This document shows positions 19,174-27,563 of a stretch of 64,000 nt of DNA, one piece after another. A program made the position numbers and the translations under genes. Numbering within the stretch: position 1 is the first letter of the stretch; the number at the start of each line of letters is the position of its first letter. The stretch lies in NCBI GenBank assembly GCA_964594985.1, contig CAZQNQ010000001.1, positions 310,001-374,000 on the forward strand. Reading direction: 5' to 3'. The notes beneath the pieces are model-generated. The model did no database searches. It was not told where the DNA came from and saw only the letters and a list, made by a program, of their open reading frames with translations. The DNA comes from JADLHS01 sp964594985. GTDB lineage: Bacteria > Verrucomicrobiota > Verrucomicrobiia > Limisphaerales > JADLHS01.

Positions 19174-20140
19174 CGAATTCGCCTTCTTTAACCAGCAACT
19201 CGCCGCGATGCTGCGCGACGGCATCCCGCTCGAAGGCGCCCTGCAAAAACTTTGCGCCGAGATGCAGGACGATTCGCTGCGCAACGAACTGCAGTTGCTC
19301 GCCGCCGATCTTTCCCGCGGCATGCCGCTCCGCGACGCCGTGAGCCGCCGTCAGTTGCCCGAGTTGTATCAATGCCTGCTCGCGGTCGGCGCGCAGAGCA
19401 ACGATCTGCCCGGCGTCCTGACGCTGCTCGCCGATCATTACCAGCGGCGCTACACCCTTTGGACCAAACTCAAAGGCATGCTGGTCTATCCGTTCATCGT
19501 GCTGATCGCTTCGCTGCTCCTGTCGTTGCTGCTGGCTTTCCTGCTCGAAAAACTCGTCTGGCCCGCGATGTCCATGTTGACGCAGCAAATGCCACCCGCC
19601 ATTCACGCTTCCCTCTGGGTGCCGCCGGTCTTGCTTGCCGGGATGTTGATCATCGCCACCATCACCCTCGTCGTTCCCGCCGCACGGCACTTCCTGCGGT
19701 GGCGCGTGCCGTCCTTCCGCGAATCCAGCCTCGCGCAAATCGCCTCCGCGCTCGCCTTGCTCATCCGCAACGGCGTGCCTTTGGATCACGCGTTGGGACT
19801 CGTGGAACGCATGGAGGCCGGCACTCGCGCCGGCGCAGAAATCTCGGAATGGCGCCGCCGCCTCGCCAGCGGCCACGCCAAATTCACCGAGATGGCCGAG
19901 CCGGGCCGCACCTTTCCGCCCTTGTTCATCTGGCTCGTGGCGCATGGCCGCGAAGACCTCGGCGCGGGTTTCCAACGCGCGGCGGATATTTATCAATCCC
20001 GCGCCAATCATCGCGCCGATCTGCTGCTCTACTCCGCGCTGCCCTGCTCGGTGCTGGTGCTCGGCGTGTTGATCGTGATGCAGGTGCAGCCGGTCTTTTT
20101 CTCGCTCACGCAGATGATGAACATGCTCGGCATGGAATAA
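19163..20140 (+). CDS. GspF/PilC-type inner membrane platform protein, copy 1
   Basis: 325 residues from the ATG at MKTDEFAFFNQQLAAML, which overlaps the ATPase gene. First T2SSF domain about 5-110 (GIPLEGALQKLCAEMQDD, GMPLRDAVSRRQLPELYQCLL), a membrane segment (GMLVYPFIVLIASLLLSLLLAFLL), another about 155-175, a second T2SSF domain (ALALLIRNGVPLDHALGLVERM), and a last membrane helix near the C-terminus. GspF anchors the ATPase to the pseudopilus machinery. It is followed 12 bp later by a second, divergent GspF. Confidence 0.88.
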   Translation: MKTDEFAFFNQQLAAMLRDGIPLEGALQKLCAEMQDDSLRNELQLLAADLSRGMPLRDAVSRRQLPELYQCLLAVGAQSNDLPGVLTLLADHYQRRYTLWTKLKGMLVYPFIVLIASLLLSLLLAFLLEKLVWPAMSMLTQQMPPAIHASLWVPPVLLAGMLIIATITLVVPAARHFLRWRVPSFRESSLAQIASALALLIRNGVPLDHALGLVERMEAGTRAGAEISEWRRRLASGHAKFTEMAEPGRTFPPLFIWLVAHGREDLGAGFQRAADIYQSRANHRADLLLYSALPCSVLVLGVLIVMQVQPVFFSLTQMMNMLGME

Positions 20141-20152
20141 CCGACCCCAGCC

Positions 20153-21298
20153 ATGAACAATTCCGACGACATGGTCCTCCGCATCGTCATCTCGCTGGCC
20201 ATCCTCGGCATCTGGGCGCTGGTGCTGGGCGGTGGACTGGCACTGTTGCACTTCCTGCTCTCGCAACCCATGCGCCGCGCCGAACGCGCCCGCAGCATTC
20301 TCGATCTGATCGAAACGGCACTGTGCCGCGGCGAACCGGTCGAACAAACGCTCATCTCCATCTCGCACAGTCGTGATCCCTCGCTCGGCATGCGATTTCA
20401 CCTCTTTGTCGCCTGGTTGGACAAAGGCCTGCGTCTCGATGAAGCTTTCGCCAAAGTGCCCAGTCTGCTGCCAACGCAAGTCGTCGCCATGCTCAAGGCC
20501 GGTGCCCGCGTCGGCGATCTGCAAAAGGTTCTCCCCGCCTGCCGCCAGTTGCTCGCCGACTCCGTCTCCGAGACCCGCAGCGCCTTGAATTATCTCGTCG
20601 TCATCACCTTCGTCGTCTCACCTGCGACCATGATCATCTTCTCTCTGATCGCCGTCACCGTGTTTCCCAAACTAAACGAAGTCGCCTCCGGCATGGTCGC
20701 GGGTGACTCCACCGCCATCTACTGGCTCATGACAAATCGTGGCTGGTTCGTCGGCACCCAGATTTTCCTCCAACTCGCCATGTGGGCCGCCGCCTTGTGC
20801 TACATCGCCGGCCCGCGCTTCCGCCACTGGCTGCCGGGTTACGATGCCATCAGTTGGAAGCTCCCGTGGCGACGCAAACGGATGCAACGCGATTTCTCCA
20901 TCATGCTCGCCACGCTCCTCGACGCGCAGATGCCCGAGCCGGAAGCCATCACGCTCGCCGCCAGTTGCACTGCCAATCAACTTTTTGAAACCCGCGCCGC
21001 CACTGCCGTCACCGCGTTGCAACAAGGCCAGCCGCTGGCTCGCGCCATGGAAGCCCTGGATGACCAGGGCGAATTCCGCTGGCGGCTCACCAATGCCGCC
21101 CATTCCCGGAACGGCTTTCTCGCCGCACTCGCCGGCTGGCACGACGCGCTCAATGCCAAGGCGTTTCAACAACAGCAGGCCGCCGCCCACACCGTCTCCA
21201 CCGCGCTCGTGCTCGTGAACGGTTTATTCGTCGCCATCGTCGTCATCTCGGTGTTCGCGTTTCTCATCTCCATCATCAACGCCGGCTGTCTATGGTGA
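20153..21298 (+). CDS. GspF/PilC-type inner membrane platform protein, copy 2
   Basis: 381 residues. An extra N-terminal membrane helix (IVISLAILGIWALVLGGGLALL) precedes the T2SSF features: LDLIETALCRGEPVEQTL, GLRLDEAFAKVPSLLP, AMLKAGARVGDLQKVL, membrane helices about 140-165 and 205-225, a second domain (FSIMLATLLDAQMPEPEAITLA) and a C-terminal helix ending LISIINAG. Two GspF-like proteins in a row suggest a hetero-oligomeric platform or one membrane-anchored adaptor form. The stop overlaps the next gene by 7 bp. Confidence 0.85.
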   Translation: MNNSDDMVLRIVISLAILGIWALVLGGGLALLHFLLSQPMRRAERARSILDLIETALCRGEPVEQTLISISHSRDPSLGMRFHLFVAWLDKGLRLDEAFAKVPSLLPTQVVAMLKAGARVGDLQKVLPACRQLLADSVSETRSALNYLVVITFVVSPATMIIFSLIAVTVFPKLNEVASGMVAGDSTAIYWLMTNRGWFVGTQIFLQLAMWAAALCYIAGPRFRHWLPGYDAISWKLPWRRKRMQRDFSIMLATLLDAQMPEPEAITLAASCTANQLFETRAATAVTALQQGQPLARAMEALDDQGEFRWRLTNAAHSRNGFLAALAGWHDALNAKAFQQQQAAAHTVSTALVLVNGLFVAIVVISVFAFLISIINAGCLW

Positions 21299-21675
21299 TT
21301 CTCATTCAAAAATCTTCAGCGCGGCGAAGCGCCGGTTTGCTTATGACCGACCTGCTCGTCAGCATCGCGCTGCTTTGCATCGCGATCGTCCCCATCGTAA
21401 TGGGCCTGACGCAGGAACGGCGGGCGTTGCGCGCCAGTTATCAACACGCCATCGCGGCGGAAATCGTGGATGGCGAAATGGAATTGCTCGTCGCCGGCGA
21501 ATGGCGCAGTTACTCGAACGGCGTTCATCAACTCACCATGCGCGCCAATGCCGCCACCAACCTTCCGCCGGGCCGCTTTCAACTCACCGTCGCTTCCAAG
21601 CACCTGCGGTTGGAATTGGTGCCGAACCAGAACGGCCAGGGCGGCAGCGTCCGCCGGGAGGTCACGTTGCCATGA
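21292..21675 (+). CDS. Atypical pseudopilin (GspI/PilV-like)
   Basis: 127 residues. A short basic leader ending ARRSAG precedes LLMTDLLVSIALLCIAIVPIV, a class III signal sequence in which the usual Glu at +5 is Asp. A small beta-rich body follows. Minor pseudopilins of this kind cap the pseudopilus tip. It overlaps the GspF gene upstream and the next pseudopilin downstream by a few bases. Assignment to GspI is from length and order only. Confidence 0.7.
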   Translation: MVILIQKSSARRSAGLLMTDLLVSIALLCIAIVPIVMGLTQERRALRASYQHAIAAEIVDGEMELLVAGEWRSYSNGVHQLTMRANAATNLPPGRFQLTVASKHLRLELVPNQNGQGGSVRREVTLP

Positions 21676-22172
21676 AACTGCGCGCCAAACTCAATCCATT
21701 CCGCCGCACCCGGGGCATCACGTTGATCGAATGCCTCGTTTACATCGGCGCGCTGGCCGTCGTGTTCGGCATGGGCACGGCCGCTTATCAACGCTCCCTC
21801 GACCACACCATTTCGTTGCGTCGCAACACCGACGACATCACTCAAGCCCTTTCCGCGGGCGAATACTGGCGTGCCGACATCCGGGCCGCGACGCAGCCGC
21901 CCCGCTTTGATGAAGCAAATCAAACCCTCCACATTCCGCAGGCGAAAGGCGAGGTCACCTACAGGTTTTCCGAGGAACAAATTTCCCGCCGGGGTTCAGC
22001 CGATGGGGTGTGGACGGTGATTCTGCCCCGCGTACAACAGTCCGAAATGATCCGCGACGTCCACGCGCAGGTCACCGCCTGGCGCTGGGAACTGGAACTG
22101 CGATCTTATCGCCGCGAAGTGATGATCCGACCGCTGTTCACCTTCACCGCCGCCACAACGAGCCTTCCATGA
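21672..22172 (+). CDS. Prepilin-type cleavage/methylation protein (GspJ-like)
   Basis: 166 residues. The leader MKLRAKLNPFRRTRG is followed by ITLIECLVYIGALAVVFGMG, a standard class III signal with Glu at +5 (Gly/Ile cleavage). The body is consistent with a minor pseudopilin. The ATG overlaps the upstream stop (CATGAAA) and its own stop overlaps the next start (CCATGAA), giving translational coupling. Confidence 0.8.
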   Translation: MKLRAKLNPFRRTRGITLIECLVYIGALAVVFGMGTAAYQRSLDHTISLRRNTDDITQALSAGEYWRADIRAATQPPRFDEANQTLHIPQAKGEVTYRFSEEQISRRGSADGVWTVILPRVQQSEMIRDVHAQVTAWRWELELRSYRREVMIRPLFTFTAATTSLP

Positions 22173-22414
22173 AATTGAACCGCCCATCGCAAAACTATCG
22201 TCGCACCGAGCAAGGCTTCTTCCTAGTCGTGGTGATGTTCATCCTTATGGCTATCATGCTGATCTATCTGGCCGCCAACAGCCGGCGGCTCATCAACCTC
22301 AAGCAAGAGATCCGACTGGTGGAACAAAAACAGGTGCAACGCTTGAATCGCTCCCCCGCCGTCACGACCAACAGCGTTCCGGCTTCCACAGTCGTTGCCA
22401 CCAACACCCCATGA
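22169..22414 (+). CDS. Short GspK/PilX-like pseudopilin-type protein
   Basis: 81 residues: leader MKLNRPSQNYRRTEQG, then FFLVVVMFILMAIMLIYLAANSRRL and a short Thr/Val-rich tail. The N-terminus fits GspK or PilX, which also lack the +5 Glu, but the large GspK globular domain is missing. It may be a truncated or lineage-specific minor pseudopilin. It is coupled to both neighbours by 4-bp overlaps. Confidence 0.6.
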   Translation: MKLNRPSQNYRRTEQGFFLVVVMFILMAIMLIYLAANSRRLINLKQEIRLVEQKQVQRLNRSPAVTTNSVPASTVVATNTP

Positions 22415-22701
22415 CGACGACGCCTGAAAGCATGCCCAGGATGGACAAGATCGAATTGATTGAGCGCTCCCTGCGCGCCTTTTTCTTTGGCGTACCTGGC
22501 CTCCTGCCGTTTCTGGGAATACCCTTTGCCATCATTGCCCTGATGAACAATGCGCACGTCAAACACCGCATTGGCGCGCAATGGAATCCCGCCCACCGCT
22601 ATCTGCTCTGGGGCACGGCCTGCGCCCGCATCGGCATCAGCCTGACCCTCATCATCGCCGTCCTCGGCACTGCCGCGTTGATGCTTAATCTTCTTACCTG
22701 A
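22411..22701 (+). CDS. Small membrane protein at end of secretion operon
   Basis: 96 residues with two predicted membrane helices (FFFGVPGLLPFLGIPFAIIALM and a second near ISLTLIIAVLGTAALML) separated by a short charged loop. No recognised family. It overlaps the preceding pseudopilin-like gene by 4 bp and ends the operon. A role in the secretion platform is only suggested by position. Confidence 0.6.
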   Translation: MTTTPESMPRMDKIELIERSLRAFFFGVPGLLPFLGIPFAIIALMNNAHVKHRIGAQWNPAHRYLLWGTACARIGISLTLIIAVLGTAALMLNLLT

Positions 22702-23197
22702 TGCCCGGGTTTGACCGGAGCGCGGACGGTCCCCGTCCGCAACGCGCCGCCACCAACAAAAGCATTGCCAACCTTTCGTGTCTTGGACCACGGCGGGAAG
22801 TGAAGCGCCACGCCGCTTTTCGCCCGACTGAAACATCCCATTCAACCCGAACTCCGAAGCTGAAGGGAACCGTAGCACCTTTGCGCCCGTAGGGCAGGCT
22901 TTCCAGCCTGCCGGTGCGGGCGACTTTCCAGTCGCCCGTTTCGCGAAACACCGGACTGGAAAGTCCGGGGTACCGGCAGGCTGGAAAGCCTGCCCTACAG
23001 TTATTGCCGCGCGCCAACTTCGGAGTTCGGGTTCATTTGTTACCGGTCGCCCGCCAGAAAACGCCGTCCCTGCCGCGCTCTGCTGGCGCAGGTCCGACGC
23101 TCTCGCAGTCGTCAAACGCTGCGGGCGGAGACCGCCCGCGCTCCCTTGTTTTTCCACTTTGTTTTCCCGGCTCTTCGCTTAATCTCCGGGCGACAAA
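22702..23197. other. Palindrome-rich intergenic region, 496 bp
   Basis: No gene is credible here. The stretch is made of nested inverted repeats: a hairpin GCGGACGGTCCCCGTCCGC near 22721, the composite palindrome 22844-23033, and GCGGGCGGAGACCGCCCGC near 23123. It separates the secretion operon from cysS and looks like an accumulation site for dispersed structured repeats. Confidence 0.75.
22844..23033. repeat. Nested palindromic element, 16-bp outer and 27-bp inner arms
   Basis: Outer arms 22844-22859 and 23018-23033 are exact reverse complements (16/16). Inside them 22889-22915 and 22972-22998 are exact reverse complements over 27 bp, beginning GTAGGGCAGGC. Inside those are two small hairpins, GGGCGAC/GTCGCCC and CCGGACT/AGTCCGG. 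The inner 110-bp part folds as a main stem with two side hairpins, the same plan as the element inside hrpB at 47793. Confidence 0.88.
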
Positions 23198-24640
23198 ATG
23201 GGTCTCAGTTTTTTCAACACACTGGCGCGCTCCGTGCAGGAGTTCGTTCCGCTTGACGCCACTTCCAAAAAAGTCGGCATGTACTGCTGCGGGCCGACCG
23301 TCTATGACTTCGCCCACATCGGCAACTGGCGCACGTTCGTCTTCGGCGACCTCGTCCGGCGCTACCTGACGTTTCGCGGCTACGACGTGAACCATGTCAT
23401 GAACATCACCGACGTGGAGGACAAAATCATCCGCCGCGTCCGCGAAACCAAGACCACCCTGCGCGAATTCACCGGCCAATACGAAACCGCCTTCTTCGAC
23501 GACATGAAGGCCCTCGGCTGCCTTCTGCCGAACGTCACGCCCCGCGCCACGGAATACATCGCCGACATCATCGCGCTCATCGAAAAGCTCATCGCTCGTG
23601 GCATCGCCTACAAAGCTGGCGACGGCTCGGTTTATTTCAGCATCGAAAAATATCGCGGCTGTGGCTGCCACTACGGCCAGTTGCAGAAGTTGAACTTCGA
23701 CGAAATGCGCGTCGGCGAACGCGTCGCTTCCGACGAATACGACAAGGAATCCCTCGCCGATTTCGCGCTTTGGAAAGCTTATGTGCCTGAAGATGGCGAA
23801 GTCACTTGGGACAGCCCGTGGGGCGAAGGCCGGCCCGGCTGGCACATCGAATGTTCCGCCATGAGCATGAAAGTGCTCGGCGAAAGCTTCGATCTGCACC
23901 TCGGCGGCGAGGATTTGAAATTTCCGCATCACGAAGATGAAATCGCCCAGAGCGAAGGCGCGACCGGCAAACCGTTCGTGAAATACTGGCTGCACGGCGC
24001 GCATCTGCTCGTGGAAGGCAAGAAGATGAGCAAGAGTCTCGGAAACTTTTTCACGCTCCGCGATCTGCTGGCGAAAGGTTTCACCGGACGCGAGGTTCGC
24101 TACCTCCTGCTCTCCGCGCACTATCGCGAGACGTTTAATTTCACGCTGGATGGATTGACCGGAGCCAAGAGCGCGCTCGGTCGCATTGACGAATGCGTCG
24201 GCAAACTCCGCGAACTCGGAGCGCCGAGCACCGCCTCGGCCAATCTCAAAGCGGGTGAACAGGCCGACACGGCGGTCGGCGCTCCGTCACTCGTTGCCAA
24301 CTTCACCGCCGCCCTCGACGACGATCTGAACATCTCCGCCGCGTGGGCCACTGTCTTCGAGTGGGTGCGCGAAACCAACAAGCACATCGCCGACAATTCC
24401 CTCACCGCCGCCCAAGCCGCCACCGAACTCGCCGCGTGGGACCAGGTGAATTCCGTCCTCGGCATTGGCGCGGTGGCGGAAGCCGAAGCCCCGGCGGAAA
24501 TCGTCACGCTGCTCGAAGCCCGGCAGACCGCGCGCCAAGCCAGGGACTTCAAACGCAGCGACCAGATCCGCGACGAGTTGAAAGCCAAAGGCTGGGTCGT
24601 GGAAGATTCGCCCAAAGGACCGAAACTGAAAAAGCTTTAG
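23198..24640 (+). CDS. cysS: Cysteinyl-tRNA synthetase
   Basis: 480 residues, class I synthetase charging tRNA-Cys. Zinc ligand and signature region MYCCGPTVYDFAHIGNWRT (HIGH-type HIGN), WHIECSAMSM and GGEDLKFPHHEDE (zinc Cys/His ligands), and KKMSKSLGN (KMSKS). The C-terminal DALR and tail domains are present (FKRSDQIRDELKAKGWVVEDSPKG). Residues about 341-363 (GAPSTASANLKAGEQADTA then VGAPS) are encoded by an inverted repeat (24217-24286) and look like an in-frame repeat insertion just after the catalytic domain. tmk follows. Confidence 0.97.
   Translation: MGLSFFNTLARSVQEFVPLDATSKKVGMYCCGPTVYDFAHIGNWRTFVFGDLVRRYLTFRGYDVNHVMNITDVEDKIIRRVRETKTTLREFTGQYETAFFDDMKALGCLLPNVTPRATEYIADIIALIEKLIARGIAYKAGDGSVYFSIEKYRGCGCHYGQLQKLNFDEMRVGERVASDEYDKESLADFALWKAYVPEDGEVTWDSPWGEGRPGWHIECSAMSMKVLGESFDLHLGGEDLKFPHHEDEIAQSEGATGKPFVKYWLHGAHLLVEGKKMSKSLGNFFTLRDLLAKGFTGREVRYLLLSAHYRETFNFTLDGLTGAKSALGRIDECVGKLRELGAPSTASANLKAGEQADTAVGAPSLVANFTAALDDDLNISAAWATVFEWVRETNKHIADNSLTAAQAATELAAWDQVNSVLGIGAVAEAEAPAEIVTLLEARQTARQARDFKRSDQIRDELKAKGWVVEDSPKGPKLKKL
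24217..24286. repeat. Inverted repeat inside cysS
   Basis: CGGAGCGCCGA at 24217-24227 is the exact reverse complement of TCGGCGCTCCG at 24276-24286. The same arm words occur at 32769-32839. The segment is in frame and encodes a low-complexity Ala/Gly/Ser-rich loop absent from the core synthetase fold. Confidence 0.65.
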
Positions 24641-24642
24641 CC

Positions 24643-24759
24643 AACCACGAAACACACGAAAGACACGAAAAATGAACTCCGTTGCTTTTGATTTTACGGC
24701 GACACAAGCAGGCTTTCCTTTCGTGAACCCTTTTCGTGTGTTTCGTGTATTTCGTGGTT
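24643..24759. repeat. CACGAAA-type inverted repeat between cysS and tmk
   Basis: Left arm 24643-24671 and right arm 24731-24759 pair over 29 bp with two mismatches. Both consist of ACACGAAA-like units. It fills most of the gap between cysS and tmk. It could stop transcription from cysS but has no clear T tract. Confidence 0.8.
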
Positions 24760-24765
24760 GCTGAC

Positions 24766-25416
24766 ATGAAGGGACTATTCATCACATTCGAGGGCAACGA
24801 AGGCGCGGGCAAAAGCACGCAGTTGCCGCTCTTGGTCGAACGACTCAAGGACTGGGGCCACACGGTGAAGGTTTTCCGCGAACCCGGCGGCACGCCCATC
24901 GGCGAGGAAATCCGGCACACGCTCAAGCACAGTCACGCCAACACGGCCATGACGAGCGAGGCCGAGTTGCTGCTGATGAACGCCAGTCGCGCCCAGCTTG
25001 TCCGCGAAGTCATCCGCCCCGCTCTCGCGCGCGGCGAGATCATCGTCTGCGACCGCTTCTACGATTCCACCACGGCGTATCAAGGGTACGGTCGGCAACT
25101 CGATTTGCAGACCGTGCAGAACATCATTGATCTCGCCGTCGGCAACACACGGCCCGACCTGACCTTGTTCCTGAAAGTTCCCCAAACAGTCAGCGAGGAC
25201 CGGCTGCGTTCGCGCCAAGCCACGCTGCCGTTCATCCGCGACCGCATGGAAGAAGCTGACCGCGCCTTCTTCGAGCGCGTCGCCAAGGGTTACGACGCCA
25301 TCGCCGCCGCGCATCCCGGGCGCATCAAGGTCATCAGCGCCGCCGGCTCGGTGGAGGAAGTGCAGGCCGCCATCTGGCGCGTCGTCGCACCGTTGGTCGC
25401 GACCAGTGGCAGGTAA
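24766..25416 (+). CDS. tmk: Thymidylate kinase
   Basis: 216 residues. Phosphorylates dTMP to dTDP. P-loop FEGNEGAGKSTQ, the DRY-type motif CDRFYDSTTAYQGYGRQLD and a LID region (EDRLRSRQ). The ATG at MKGLFITFEG was chosen; the 10 in-frame codons upstream lie in the repeat. Located between cysS and a small DUF4404-like gene. Confidence 0.96.
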   Translation: MKGLFITFEGNEGAGKSTQLPLLVERLKDWGHTVKVFREPGGTPIGEEIRHTLKHSHANTAMTSEAELLLMNASRAQLVREVIRPALARGEIIVCDRFYDSTTAYQGYGRQLDLQTVQNIIDLAVGNTRPDLTLFLKVPQTVSEDRLRSRQATLPFIRDRMEEADRAFFERVAKGYDAIAAAHPGRIKVISAAGSVEEVQAAIWRVVAPLVATSGR

Positions 25417-25476
25417 ATTCGCCTGTTGCCGAACGGCGGATTGTGGTTACGTTCTCTCAGACAACCGAAGTGAACC

Positions 25477-25809
25477 ATGATTGACGAAACCATCAAGCAG
25501 ATCGAAGCCCGGATTCAGAACGCCGACGCCCTCCCGCCCGAACGCCGCCGCGAGTTGCTGGACCTGCTCGCCAAACTGAAAGCCGAGACCGGCGAACTCG
25601 CCAAGACACACACCGAACAGGCGCAAAGCATCGTGGGCTTCACGCAAGTCAGCACCTACGAAGCGATGCGCATTGAGCAAGACCCGCAGTTGCTGAATCT
25701 CTCGACCGAAGGTTTGCGCAAGTCCGTCGCGGAATTTGAGAAGACCCATCCCAAACTCGCGCAGGTGGTCAACACCATCAGCACCACGCTTTCGAACAGC
25801 GGGATTTGA
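25477..25809 (+). CDS. Small DUF4404-like helical protein
   Basis: 110 residues, predicted all-helical with an N-terminal coiled coil (MIDETIKQIEARIQNADALP, ERRRELLDLLAKLKAETGEL). It resembles the DUF4404 family of short soluble proteins of unknown function. No signal peptide or membrane segment. It stands alone downstream of tmk, convergent with the sigma factor gene. Family assignment is from memory of the pattern. Confidence 0.65.
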   Translation: MIDETIKQIEARIQNADALPPERRRELLDLLAKLKAETGELAKTHTEQAQSIVGFTQVSTYEAMRIEQDPQLLNLSTEGLRKSVAEFEKTHPKLAQVVNTISTTLSNSGI

Positions 25810-25810
25810 A

Positions 25811-25877
25811 GTAGCCGCCGACGTGAGGAGGCGGAATTTGGATAACAGCATGTCCGCCTCGTTACCTCGGCTGCTAC
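25811..25877. repeat. GTAGCNGCCGACGTGAGG-type inverted repeat
   Basis: Left arm 25811-25835 (starts GTAGCCGCCGACGTGAGG) pairs with right arm 25853-25877 at 21 of 25 positions. A second copy with nearly the same left arm lies at 56432-56601. It sits between the DUF4404-like gene and the sigma factor gene. Confidence 0.78.
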
Positions 25878-25938
25878 CAATCCCGGAAACGTTTCCTTGT
25901 CCGCGCACGGTTGCAGCTTTGCGAAGACGGAGAGAGGC

Positions 25939-27486
25939 TCAAGGCTCAGGAGCGGGATGAACCCGATCACCCGCTGGATCAATGAGCGTTGGCGTCACAA
26001 ACACCACTATTCTTCTGTCATCAGTGCGTAACGCCGTGGCAACCGTCTGGCCATCCCATGTCGTGGTAGTAGTTGCCATTTTTCTCTCTCGGATTAGAGG
26101 GAGAGGATTTCCCTTTGCATCAGCTCCGGCCAACGCGGCCTCACCCGGAAAATCATCGTACCTAGCCACACTTAAATTTAACGCCACACTGTATCCGTCT
26201 GCTTGCAAAGTCGGTAATACGTCAGTCAGCAGCACCGACTCCGTGACCGCGCCAGTTGAAATGTTTGTCCTGCTCTCGGATGTCCGCATCTGCGCCTGCC
26301 GACCAGAAAGAGTTGTCATTTGTTGTACCGCCAGCAGTTCAGCATTGTCCGACTCTTTCAAGTGATTCAAAAGTTTGCTCATCTCGGCGGGCTCAACAAC
26401 TGCGGTAGTGTTGTCCTTGAAAAACTCCAAGGCTTCGTCGGCTCCGGCATAAAACCGGGCACGTAGATGGATCTGAGGCTCCATTTTCTGCTGCGCCTGA
26501 GCAGTGACATTGTTTGTTTCCGCCAGTTTAGCCGCCAAGATTTTCTGTTCCGCCAGTTCCCGTCGCATCCGCCCGACTTCGCCCCGCAACCGCAACAGTT
26601 CCATTTTTTCACGCTGTGCTTCTGCCGTTCCGTCGTCGGACTTTACGACCATCGCAGGTGCATCCTTGATCGCCGCCATTTGCATTCGCAATGCCGCATT
26701 TTCCTCGCGCAGCCGATTCAACTCCTGTTGTTGCAGAACCACTCCGACCAGCATAGCCACCGCACAAGCCGAAGGAATCAGCACTTTTAATTTTGCGGCG
26801 GTGAGCAAACCGCTCCCGGCAGCCACCCCAGTTGCCACCGTTGCTGTGAGTGATGCTGTAACAAGTGCTCCAGCCAATGCCTTTGGTGCGACCAACACCG
26901 CTTGCGCTGTCAAAACGGCCGCAAGTGTCGCCGTGGTGGAGCTGACGCCCCGTGCCGCCAGGATTCCGCGCAACTTGTCCAACGCCCGTTCCGCCCGCAT
27001 CCGTGCCGCGTTCTCAGTCAACCCAAGACGGACGCCGATTTGCACGAAAGGCTTTCGCTCGAAGTAACGCTGCAAAATCACCTCGCGATCCGCTTCCGGA
27101 AGTTCGTGCATCGCCCCGTCAATCACAGGTTGAAGCCGCTCCCAATCCAATTCCGGCGTCGCATTCACATGGGTTTCGTGCATTTGATGGGCCTCCTGTT
27201 CGCGCACCCGCCGCCGCTGTTCACCGCGGACAATCTTTGCCGCCGCATAATGTGCGCCGGTGTACAGCCAACCCGCCAGCGATGAATGGTTGGTCAATGA
27301 TTTGGCTTTGCGCGCCAAATCAGTAAAAACTGTCTGCGCGACCTCCTCGGCGAATTGATGGTCGCCGCCCACCTGCCGCAGCGCGGCGGAATAGACGAGA
27401 TTGAGATGCCGCCGGACCAATTCCGCAAAGTCATCTTCGGCCCGGGTGGCGGCGAACCGCTGAAGTAATGCGGAGTCGTCTAGCAT
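25939..27486 (-). CDS. ECF sigma factor fused to membrane, coiled-coil and secretin-like domains
   Basis: About 515 residues. Region 2 (DDFAELVRRHLNLVYSAALR, FAEEVAQTVFTDLARKA, LAGWLYTGAHYAA) and region 4 (LPEADREVILQRYFERKPFV, LTENAARMRAERALDKLRG) of an ECF sigma factor occupy about 1-185. Hydrophobic segments follow (about 190-225 and a stronger one, VLIPSACAVAMLVGVVLQQQ), then a coiled coil to about 335. The C-terminal part (LSGRQAQMRTSESRTN, DVLPTLQADGYSVALNLSV, TTTTTWDGQTVATAL, IVVFVTPTLIDPAG) reads like the conserved core of a type II/III secretin. That is a membrane-bound sigma factor with an outward-facing sensor or secretin-derived domain (inference). ATG at 27486 has GGTGA 7 bp upstream; GTG 27507 and ATG 27492 are alternatives. 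Confidence 0.85.
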   Translation of the reverse strand: MLDDSALLQRFAATRAEDDFAELVRRHLNLVYSAALRQVGGDHQFAEEVAQTVFTDLARKAKSLTNHSSLAGWLYTGAHYAAAKIVRGEQRRRVREQEAHQMHETHVNATPELDWERLQPVIDGAMHELPEADREVILQRYFERKPFVQIGVRLGLTENAARMRAERALDKLRGILAARGVSSTTATLAAVLTAQAVLVAPKALAGALVTASLTATVATGVAAGSGLLTAAKLKVLIPSACAVAMLVGVVLQQQELNRLREENAALRMQMAAIKDAPAMVVKSDDGTAEAQREKMELLRLRGEVGRMRRELAEQKILAAKLAETNNVTAQAQQKMEPQIHLRARFYAGADEALEFFKDNTTAVVEPAEMSKLLNHLKESDNAELLAVQQMTTLSGRQAQMRTSESRTNISTGAVTESVLLTDVLPTLQADGYSVALNLSVARYDDFPGEAALAGADAKGNPLPLIRERKMATTTTTWDGQTVATALRTDDRRIVVFVTPTLIDPAGDRVHPAPEP

Positions 27487-27563
27487 GTTCATTTCACCAA
27501 TCAGCACCCGCCAAACTCAAAAGCGCACAAAATTTTCACGCATTCGGAAAACAAATGCTCAAG

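Noticed and set aside
19022..20524. 500-codon minus-strand frame across the GspE and GspF genes
   Set aside because: Crosses two well-supported genes on the other strand and is His/Gln-rich as expected for a shadow.
22702..23197. Short plus and minus frames in the palindrome-rich gap before cysS
   Set aside because: They follow the inverted repeats in composition and share no family features.
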